Positions 22,285 to 27,778 of a DNA stretch of 27,778 nucleotides are shown here, piece after piece. Origin of the DNA: Schlegelella_A sp036272325 (GTDB taxonomy: Bacteria > Pseudomonadota > Gammaproteobacteria > Burkholderiales > Burkholderiaceae_C). The DNA is taken from positions 1 through 27,778 of the forward strand of contig DATAYY010000038.1 of the NCBI GenBank assembly GCA_036272325.1, given 5' to 3'. Position 1 is the first letter of the stretch. Each line of letters opens with the position of its first letter. The translations under genes and the position numbers were made by a program. Under the pieces are notes generated by a model. It did not search any database. It had not been told where the DNA came from and saw only the letters and a program-made list of their open reading frames with translations.

Positions 22285-23783
22285 TGGACGTCCTACACAA
22301 CCTCGCGTTCGGCTTCGGCCACGCGCTGACGCTGCACAACCTGATGTACTGCGCGATCGGTTGCGTGGTCGGCACGCTGGTCGGCCTGCTGCCCGGCCTC
22401 GGCCCGCTCGCCACCATCAGCCTGCTGCTGCCGCTGACGTACTCGATCCCCACCGGGGGCGCGCTGATCATGCTGTCGGGCATCTACTACGGCGCGCAAT
22501 ACGGCGACAGCGTGAGCGCGATCACGATGAAGATCCCGCACGCGAGCAGCATCGTCGCCTGCATCGACGGCTTCCAGATGACGCTCAAGGGCAAGACAGG
22601 GCTGGCCCTCTTCACCGCCGGCATTTCGAGCTTCATCGGTGGCACGGTGGCGATCGTCGTCCTTTCGACGCTGGCACCCGCGCTCGGGGAGGTCGCGTTC
22701 CTGTTCGGTCCGGCCGACTATTGCGCGCTGATGCTGGTCGGCTTCGTCTGCGTGAGCTTCGTCACCACCGGCAGCCTGCTAAACGGCTTGGCGATGAGCC
22801 TGATCGGGGTCCTGCTCGGCGCGATCGGCACCGACGTGAATAGCGGCGTGCAGCGCTTCACCATGGACGTGCCGTTCCTCGCCGAGGGCGTCGCCCTGGT
22901 GAGCGTCGCGCTCGGTTGCTTCGGCATCGCCGAGATCGTCAAGAACCTCGATGCGCGCAGCAAGCACACGCCGTTCAACGGCAAGATCCATCTCATGCCG
23001 ACCTGGCCCGAGTTCAAGCGCATCGTCCCGAGCGCGCTGCGCGGCAGCGTGATCGGCTCCTTCCTCGGCATCCTGCCCGGCGGCGGCCCGACGCTGGCGC
23101 AGTTCGGCGCCTACGCGGCAGAGAAGAAGTTCAGCAAGTACCGCGCGGAGATCGGCACCGGCGCGATCGAAGGCGTAGCCGGTCAGGCAGCCGCCGACGA
23201 GGCGGCCGCGCGCACCAGCTTCATCCCGCTGATGGCGATCGGCATCCCGGAGAACGCGGTCATGGCGCTCATGCTCGCCGCATTCATCATCAAGGGCATC
23301 CAGCCCGGGCCGAACATGATCGGCTCGCACCCCGACCTGTTCTGGGGTCTGGTCGCGAGCATGTGGATCGGCAACGTCTTCCTAGTCGTCCTCAACGTGC
23401 CCATGGTGCGGTGGTGGCTGTCGGTGTTCAAAATTCCCTACGTCGTGCTGTTCCCGTCGATCTTGTTCTTCTGCTGCGTCGGCACGTTCAGCATCAACAA
23501 CAACCTCGACGACATCTACATCACCGCCGTCTTCGGCCTGATCGGCTATTGTTTCGTACGTCTCGACCTCGAGGCGGCGCCGCTCCTGCTCGGCTTCATC
23601 CTCGGGCCGATGCTCGAGGAGAACTTCCGCCGCGCGCTGCTGCTCAGCCGGGGCCAGTTCTCGGCCTTCGTCACGCGCCCCATCAGCGGGACGCTGCTCG
23701 GCCTGATCGCGATCTTCATGGTCTGGCAATTGGTGGCGTTCATTCGCGCGCCGAAGCAGGAGCTGGCTCCGGTCGCGGAGTGA
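22284..23783 (+). CDS. tctA: Tripartite tricarboxylate transporter large membrane subunit (TctA family)
   Basis: TctA is the large channel subunit of the TTT transporter. The 499-residue product has the family length and about 11-12 membrane segments. Key conserved blocks are GLLPGLGPLATISLLLPLTY near residue 34, IYYGAQYGDSVSAI near 67, GAIEGVAGQAAADEAAARTS near 294 and GIQPGPNMI near 338. The ATG overlaps the tctB stop. Its last 44 bases overlap the 3' end of the convergent hydrolase gene. The substrate depends on the missing binding protein and cannot be told. Confidence 0.92.
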   Translation: MDVLHNLAFGFGHALTLHNLMYCAIGCVVGTLVGLLPGLGPLATISLLLPLTYSIPTGGALIMLSGIYYGAQYGDSVSAITMKIPHASSIVACIDGFQMTLKGKTGLALFTAGISSFIGGTVAIVVLSTLAPALGEVAFLFGPADYCALMLVGFVCVSFVTTGSLLNGLAMSLIGVLLGAIGTDVNSGVQRFTMDVPFLAEGVALVSVALGCFGIAEIVKNLDARSKHTPFNGKIHLMPTWPEFKRIVPSALRGSVIGSFLGILPGGGPTLAQFGAYAAEKKFSKYRAEIGTGAIEGVAGQAAADEAAARTSFIPLMAIGIPENAVMALMLAAFIIKGIQPGPNMIGSHPDLFWGLVASMWIGNVFLVVLNVPMVRWWLSVFKIPYVVLFPSILFFCCVGTFSINNNLDDIYITAVFGLIGYCFVRLDLEAAPLLLGFILGPMLEENFRRALLLSRGQFSAFVTRPISGTLLGLIAIFMVWQLVAFIRAPKQELAPVAE

Positions 23784-24606
23784 GGCCGGCCGCGCCGGCG
23801 CCGGCGATCTGCCGGAAGAAGCGGGCCGAGCGCTCGATCACGACGTCGCGCTGCTGGTCGACCGACACCATGTGATAGCTGTCGGCGAGCAGCACCTTTT
23901 CGATCCGTGCGGACACTCGCTTTTCGATCAGCTCGACGTTGCCTAGGCCGGCGATGTCGTCGTGAGTCGAGTGGACGACCAGACACGGGGCGCGCACCTG
24001 GCCGAGGCGCCTTTGCACGCGGCGCGACAGCCGCACGAACTGCGCGAGCGACGGCAAGGGGTTGCCGGCGAGGCCGGCTGCGCCACTGTCGCCACCTTGC
24101 ATGCGAGCGACGATGAACTGGCGGATGCGCTCGTTCTTGATCCCGTACGGCCAGGACTCCATGAACAGGCGCTTTTTGCCCCAGCCGAGCGAGCAGGCGA
24201 TCGGCAGCAGGAACGACAACCGTGCCACCGCCGGAATCGTCCAGCCGTCATAGCGAAAAGTCGTGCCGTAGAGGCCGAGGCCGTCGACCAGCTGCGGCCG
24301 CTGGATCGCGAGCTCGAGAGCGAGCAGCGCGCCCATCGACAGCCCGGCGACGAACAGGTGATCGACGTCCTCGCGCAGGCGCGACGCTGCCGCCTCGACG
24401 CTCGCGTACCAGTCCTGCCATCCGGTCGCGAGCAGGTCGGCAACGTCGCCGCAGTGACCGGCGAGTTGCACCGCATGCACCGTAAAGCCGGCCTCGTGCA
24501 GGCCGCGCGCGACGAAGCTCATCTCGGTCGGCGTCCCGGTCAGGCCGTGCACGAGCAGCACGCCGGAGCGGCCGCCGCGCCGGTGGACCTCGAGCGAGCG
24601 GGTCAC
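23740..24606 (-). CDS. Alpha/beta hydrolase, esterase or thioesterase-like
   Basis: This is a cytoplasmic alpha/beta-fold hydrolase of the carboxylesterase / monoacylglycerol lipase type. The 288-residue product has the oxyanion-hole segment LLVHGLTGTP (residues 17-26), nucleophile elbow GLSMG with Ser90, an acidic residue at Asp216 or Asp217 (HSTHDD) and His245 (DSYHMVSVD). A cap of about 90 residues lies between the nucleophile and the acid. The start is a GTG whose bases overlap the aminotransferase stop (GTGA), so it is the last gene of the operon and translationally coupled. With a carrier protein in the same operon, release of a carrier- or ester-bound product is a reasonable guess. Its C-terminal Ala/Pro tail overlaps tctA. 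Confidence 0.88.
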   Translation of the reverse strand: MTRSLEVHRRGGRSGVLLVHGLTGTPTEMSFVARGLHEAGFTVHAVQLAGHCGDVADLLATGWQDWYASVEAAASRLREDVDHLFVAGLSMGALLALELAIQRPQLVDGLGLYGTTFRYDGWTIPAVARLSFLLPIACSLGWGKKRLFMESWPYGIKNERIRQFIVARMQGGDSGAAGLAGNPLPSLAQFVRLSRRVQRRLGQVRAPCLVVHSTHDDIAGLGNVELIEKRVSARIEKVLLADSYHMVSVDQQRDVVIERSARFFRQIAGAGAAGLTPRPEPAPASARE

Positions 24607-26000
24607 GCCACGCGACCGGTGCGCGCGCCGAGATCGGACTTTGCGCGAGTGAGCACCTGGTCGAAGAGGGCGATGCCGAGATCGATCTCGTCGCTCGCGA
24701 TGTGCAGCGACGGCGCGAAGGTGACGACGTTCTTGTAATAGCCACCGATGTCGAGCACGAGGCCGATCTTGCCGTCCGGGCCATCGAGCTCCCCGGCCAG
24801 GCCGATCTCAACCATGCGGTCGACGAGCCGCTTGCTCGGCGTGATGCCGTCCGCCTCGCAGATCTCGGCCCGCAGCGCAAGGCCGAGCCCGTCGACGTCG
24901 CCGATCTCCGGGTGGTGGCGCTGCACGTCCCGCAGGCCGGCGAGGAAGTGCGCGCCCTTCTTCATCACCATCGACTCGTAGTCGGCCTCCTGCAGCATCT
25001 TCATCGTCTCGAGGCCGACCGCGGTGCCGAGCGGATTCGACGCGAAGGTCGAGTGCGTCGAGCCGGGTGGGAATACTGTCGGGCTGATCAACGCCTCGCG
25101 CGCCCACAGGCCCGCGAGCGGATTGAGCCCGTTGGTGAGCGCCTTGCCGAAGACGACGATGTCGGGAGTGACGTCGAAGTGCTCGATCGCCCAGAGCTTC
25201 CCGGTCCGAAAGAATCCCATCTGGATCTCGTCGACGACGAGCAGGATGCCGTGCTCATCGAGCACCTTCTTCAGGCCGCGAAAGAAGGTCTTCGGCGGGA
25301 TGACGTAGCCGCCCGTGCCTTGCACCGCCTCGACATAGAACGCGGCGTACTCGCACTCGCCTGCCTTCGGGTCCCAGACGCCGTTGTATTCGGTCTCGAA
25401 CAGGCGCGCGAACGCGCGTACGCAATGCTCGCCGTACTCCTCCTTGTCCATGCCCTTGGGGCCGCGGAAGTGGTACGGGAACGGAACGAAGTGCGCGCGC
25501 TCGCCGAAGTGCCCGTAGCGCCGCCGGTAGCGGTAGCTCGAGGTGATCGCCGAGGCGCCGAGCGTGCGGCCGTGGTAGCCGCCTTCGAAGGCGAACATCA
25601 GGCTCTTGCCGCCCCGCGCGTTGCGCACGAGCTTGAGCGAATCCTCGATCGACTGCGAGCCGCCGACATTGAAGTGGACGCGGCCGTGCTGATCCCACTT
25701 GCGAAACGCGTCCTCGGCGATCGTTCGCGCGAGCGCGATCTTGGTGGGATGCAGGTACTGGCTCGCGAGCTGCGGCAGGCTGGCGAGCTGGCGCGTCAGC
25801 GCAGCGTTGAGGCGTGGATTGGCGTAGCCGAAGTTGACCGCCGAATACCACATCTGCAGGTCGAGGTACGGCACGCCGCGGCCGTCGAAGAGATAGCTGC
25901 CCTCGCACCGCTCGAAGAGCTTCGGCGGCTCGACGTAGTGGACGGTGTCGCCGAACGAGCAGTAGCGCGCTTCGTCGGCGAGGAGATCTTCAGTATGCAT
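24603..26000 (-). CDS. Class III PLP-dependent aminotransferase
   Basis: This fold type I enzyme transfers an amino group to a carbonyl compound using pyridoxal phosphate. The 465-residue product has the cofactor-phosphate segment near 113-117, GGYHGRT at 140-146, the PLP-ring Asp257 in VVDEIQMG, the Schiff-base Lys286 in FGKALTNG, and the THSTF segment that binds phosphate. The motif usually reading GSEA or GAEA is GGSQS here (Gln116), and EPIQG is EAVQG, so it is not a standard ornithine, GABA or diaminobutyrate enzyme. The ATG at 26000 lies 14 bp after the HAD stop; the frame stays open further upstream through the HAD gene, but without a matching protein. The acceptor may be carrier-bound, as for the AMT domain of mycosubtilin synthetase; that is inference. 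Confidence 0.9.
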   Translation of the reverse strand: MHTEDLLADEARYCSFGDTVHYVEPPKLFERCEGSYLFDGRGVPYLDLQMWYSAVNFGYANPRLNAALTRQLASLPQLASQYLHPTKIALARTIAEDAFRKWDQHGRVHFNVGGSQSIEDSLKLVRNARGGKSLMFAFEGGYHGRTLGASAITSSYRYRRRYGHFGERAHFVPFPYHFRGPKGMDKEEYGEHCVRAFARLFETEYNGVWDPKAGECEYAAFYVEAVQGTGGYVIPPKTFFRGLKKVLDEHGILLVVDEIQMGFFRTGKLWAIEHFDVTPDIVVFGKALTNGLNPLAGLWAREALISPTVFPPGSTHSTFASNPLGTAVGLETMKMLQEADYESMVMKKGAHFLAGLRDVQRHHPEIGDVDGLGLALRAEICEADGITPSKRLVDRMVEIGLAGELDGPDGKIGLVLDIGGYYKNVVTFAPSLHIASDEIDLGIALFDQVLTRAKSDLGARTGRVA

Positions 26001-26014
26001 CGATGCGTCCGTGG

Positions 26015-26740
26015 TCAGAGGATGGCCTGCGTTGCACGAGGCGCGGCGGCGAGCACCTGCCATGCCGCGATCGCGGCGGCGAAATCGGCGACGCCCTCGT
26101 GGGGAAGATCGCGCTCGGCGCAGTAGGCGAGCAGCTCCTTGCGTGCGAACGTCAGGTCTGCCGCGCCCGCGACGCAGCGATCCGACGCGCCGTCGCCGAT
26201 CATCAGCACCGGGGCGTCGCCGCGCTCGCGGGCGGCCGCGACGACCGCGCACTTGCACGTCGCGGCTTTGCTGCGGCAGCCGGGCATTGCATGCGGGAAC
26301 TCGAGTCGCCATCGGCGCGGGCCGGCTTGCACGAGTCGGCTCGCACGCGTCGGCAATTGGTCGAGCCTGTGGCGCCGAAGCAGCACGTGCAGCGCACGGT
26401 CGAGGCCGTCACTGGCGATCGTGAGCTGAACTCCGGCGGCGGCGACGAGCGCGGCGAAGGCGGCGAAGTGCGGATCGATCGGCAACTGCTCGACATGAGC
26501 GTCGAGCTCTTCGGCACTGCAGTCGAGCAGCGCGACCTGGCCGGCCATGCATTCGCGCGAGCCCATACGTCCGGCGCGCCAGGCGCTCTCCAGCGCTTCC
26601 CATCCGGGTCGCGCGAAGCGGAGCAGGATCGAATCGGTGACGTCGTCGATCGAGATCGTGCCGTCGAAGTCGCACACGATGGCTCCGGGCAGCCCACGCT
26701 CGGGCGCCGGCGTGGAGCCCCGGCTGCCGGTCGGCGCCAC
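26015..26740 (-). CDS. HAD-family phosphatase, MtnX/phosphoserine phosphatase-like
   Basis: This is a HAD-superfamily phosphohydrolase of the subgroup with an N-terminal helical cap. The 241-residue product has motif I DFDGT with Asp24 (nucleophile) and Asp26, motif II Ser110 (TIASDG), motif III Lys163 and motif IV GDGASD with Asp183 and Asp187. The end (FARKELLAYCAERDLPH) resembles MtnX, the methionine-salvage phosphatase. No other salvage genes are nearby, so a different phosphate ester is likely. A Cys cluster (Cys155, Cys162, Cys164) precedes motif III. The GTG start lies 4 bp after the carrier-protein stop with GAGG in the overlap. It is not an FkbH-type glyceryl transferase. Confidence 0.85.
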   Translation of the reverse strand: MAPTGSRGSTPAPERGLPGAIVCDFDGTISIDDVTDSILLRFARPGWEALESAWRAGRMGSRECMAGQVALLDCSAEELDAHVEQLPIDPHFAAFAALVAAAGVQLTIASDGLDRALHVLLRRHRLDQLPTRASRLVQAGPRRWRLEFPHAMPGCRSKAATCKCAVVAAARERGDAPVLMIGDGASDRCVAGAADLTFARKELLAYCAERDLPHEGVADFAAAIAAWQVLAAAPRATQAIL

Positions 26741-26744
26741 GACC

Positions 26745-27017
26745 TCAGCTCTCGACCGGGGTCGGGAAAGGCCGCGGCAATTGCTCGCGCAACAACGCGG
26801 CCAGCTGCGTCAGGGTGACCCCGCTTTGCCGCGGATCGAGCCGATCCTCCGGAATGCGCACTGCGAACTTGTCCTCGATCGCGAACACGAATTCCATCAG
26901 GACGAGCGAGTCGAGGCCGAGGCCGTCGAGTGTCGAGTCGGGCGTGACCCGGCCCGGATCAACGTTGAACTGCTCCGTCAGAACGGTGGCGATGTCTGGA
27001 TAAAGGTCTTCGGTCAT
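26745..27017 (-). CDS. Acyl carrier protein
   Basis: This is a small carrier protein that holds acyl or aminoacyl groups on a phosphopantetheine arm. The 90-residue product has the attachment motif GLDSLVLMEF with Ser37. It has the usual four-helix pattern, with an acidic second helix and a short Pro-rich tail. It differs from fatty-acid AcpP (DSLDTVE motif), so it is probably a dedicated carrier. It is the first gene of the four-gene operon. Its ATG at 27017 has no clear Shine-Dalgarno site. No ketosynthase or ligase is in the window, so the loading enzyme is unknown. Confidence 0.9.
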   Translation of the reverse strand: MTEDLYPDIATVLTEQFNVDPGRVTPDSTLDGLGLDSLVLMEFVFAIEDKFAVRIPEDRLDPRQSGVTLTQLAALLREQLPRPFPTPVES

Positions 27018-27041
27018 GGACGCTGACGTATGCTGATCGCT

Positions 27042-27050
27042 GTTATCCCA
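27042..27050 (-). promoter_or_regulatory. Extended -10 promoter candidate for the carrier-protein operon
   Basis: On the - strand, TG at 27050-27049, one base, then GATAAC at 27047-27042 form a weak extended -10 element about 25 bases before the ACP ATG. The region where a -35 would lie (about 27070-27065) is occupied by a direct repeat instead of a good hexamer, as at activator-dependent promoters. Confidence 0.35.
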
Positions 27051-27056
27051 CGCCGC

Positions 27057-27075
27057 ACCTGACCACGACCTGACC
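27057..27075. promoter_or_regulatory. Tandem operator-like direct repeat
   Basis: ACCTGACC at 27057-27064 is repeated exactly at 27068-27075, separated by ACG, giving an 11-bp period. OmpR/PhoB/PmrA-family regulators bind direct half-sites spaced one helical turn apart, and such a regulator is encoded 9 bp away. The site lies between the divergent ACP operon and the regulator gene. Confidence 0.55.
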
Positions 27076-27083
27076 GTTCTCCC

Positions 27084-27770
27084 ATGCGCATCCTTCTGGT
27101 CGAAGACGACGCGGTGCTGCACCAGGTGGTGCGGCAGAGTCTGCAGGAAGCCGGTCACCTGGTCGACAGCGCGCGCACGCTGCGCGAGGCCAACCATATC
27201 TGGTCGGTGCAGCCGTTCGACGCCGTCCTGCTCGACCTCAACCTGCCCGACGGCAGCGGGCTCGCCGCACTGCGCGCCGCCCGCGCCCGCAACGACACTG
27301 CTGCGGTGATCGTGCTGACGGCGCGCAATCGCACCGACGAGCGCGTCGCCGGCCTCGACGCCGGCGCCGACGACTATCTCGGCAAGCCCTTCGAGCTCGC
27401 CGAGCTGGCCGCGCGCTTGCGCGCGCTGGCGCGCCGGGTGCATGGCGTCGAGTCGGTGTCCGAGGTCGGCGGCCTGCGCTTGCATCGCGACGCCGGGCGG
27501 CTCTTCGTCGTCATCGAGGGTGCCCGCCACGAGCTCGAGCTGCCGGCGCGGGAGTACGCGGTGCTGGTCGAGCTGATGACGCCGCCCGGGCGGGTCGTCA
27601 GCAAGCGCGTCCTCTCGGAAAAGCTCTCCTCGTTCGACGAGCTGCTGGCCGACAACGCGCTCGAGGCGTTCGTCTCCAGGCTGCGCAAGAAGCTCCACGG
27701 CAGCGGCGCGACTATCCGCACCCTGCGCGGCCTCGGCTACCTGATCGAGGCCGACGAAAGGCCGTCATGA
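27084..27770 (+). CDS. OmpR-family response regulator
   Basis: This is a two-component DNA-binding regulator. The 228-residue product has a receiver domain (residues 1-115) with acidic pair Asp8/Asp9, phospho-acceptor Asp51, Thr79, Tyr98 and Lys101. A winged-helix C-terminal domain follows (about 125-222), with VSKRVLSEKL, NALEAFVSRLRKKL and the wing IRTLRGLGYLI. It is close to the QseB/PmrA/TctD group in style, but I do not assign a name. The ATG has no good Shine-Dalgarno site. Its stop overlaps the start of the next gene (ATGA). It is divergent from the ACP operon, with which it may share an operator. Confidence 0.93.
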   Translation: MRILLVEDDAVLHQVVRQSLQEAGHLVDSARTLREANHIWSVQPFDAVLLDLNLPDGSGLAALRAARARNDTAAVIVLTARNRTDERVAGLDAGADDYLGKPFELAELAARLRALARRVHGVESVSEVGGLRLHRDAGRLFVVIEGARHELELPAREYAVLVELMTPPGRVVSKRVLSEKLSSFDELLADNALEAFVSRLRKKLHGSGATIRTLRGLGYLIEADERPS

Positions 27771-27778
27771 GCGCGGCC
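27767..27778 (+). CDS. Start of a gene cut by the window end, probably the sensor kinase
   Basis: An ATG at 27767 overlaps the response regulator stop (ATGA) and opens a frame (M-S-A-A) that runs off the window. By position this should be the cognate histidine kinase, but only four codons are visible. Confidence 0.45.

Noticed and set aside
24702..26126. Long + strand open frame (474 codons) opposite the aminotransferase
   Set aside because: The - strand frame has all catalytic motifs of a class III aminotransferase. The + strand translation is a compositional shadow without motifs.
27018..27056. Sigma-70 promoter for the response regulator on the + strand (CTGACG and TTATCC)
   Set aside because: The spacing is 14 bp and both hexamers are poor, so I could not support it.

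Overview
The window is GC-rich bacterial chromosome that fits a betaproteobacterium, most likely of the order Burkholderiales. This rests on the protein sequences (EF-Tu, the L3 start around LGLLGRKVGMMRIFTDDG, an S8 starting MSMSDPIADMLTRIRN), a TctA/TctB pair, NodI/NodJ-type ABC genes behind the alpha operon, and a palindromic intergenic element of a kind I associate with this order. I cannot name the genus.

Positions 48-17006 hold the main ribosomal protein super-locus, all on the + strand: tuf, then the S10 set (rpsJ, rplC, rplD, rplW, rplB, rpsS, rplV, rpsC, rplP, rpmC, rpsQ), the spc set (rplN, rplX, rplE, rpsN, rpsH, rplF, rplR, rpsE, rpmD, rplO, secY), infA and rpmJ, and the alpha set (rpsM, rpsK, rpsD, rpoA, rplQ). 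Gene order is the classical one, with these departures. A peroxiredoxin gene sits between rpsQ and rplN. rplC and rplN each follow an extended -10 promoter and a hairpin leader with the same layout. A palindrome-rich repeat separates rpsN from rpsH. A strong intrinsic terminator separates rpsD from rpoA. Hairpin clusters precede rpsD and rplQ. Several ribosomal proteins (L23, S3, S17, L29, L30) carry low-complexity, Lys/Ala/Pro-rich terminal extensions.

Positions 17065-20925 hold a NodI/NodJ-like ABC exporter pair, a full-length DsbD (periplasmic disulfide reductase) and one initiator tRNA-fMet with its own promoter and terminator. A gene-poor stretch follows (about 20926-21861). It contains the remains of a small lipoprotein gene on the - strand, readable only in three different frames. 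Next comes a tctB-tctA pair (21862-23783) with no adjacent solute-binding protein gene.

Positions 23740-27017 on the - strand hold a tight four-gene operon: acyl carrier protein, HAD phosphatase, class III PLP aminotransferase and alpha/beta hydrolase. It reads like a small carrier-protein-based pathway that I cannot match to a described one. It is divergent from an OmpR-family response regulator (27084-27770), which overlaps the first codons of a gene cut by the window end, probably its sensor kinase. The 66-bp divergent region holds a direct repeat of ACCTGACC with an 11-bp period. That is the geometry of an OmpR/PmrA-type operator, and it is placed over the expected -35 region of the carrier-protein operon. 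This cassette with its likely dedicated regulator is the best candidate here for an undescribed system.
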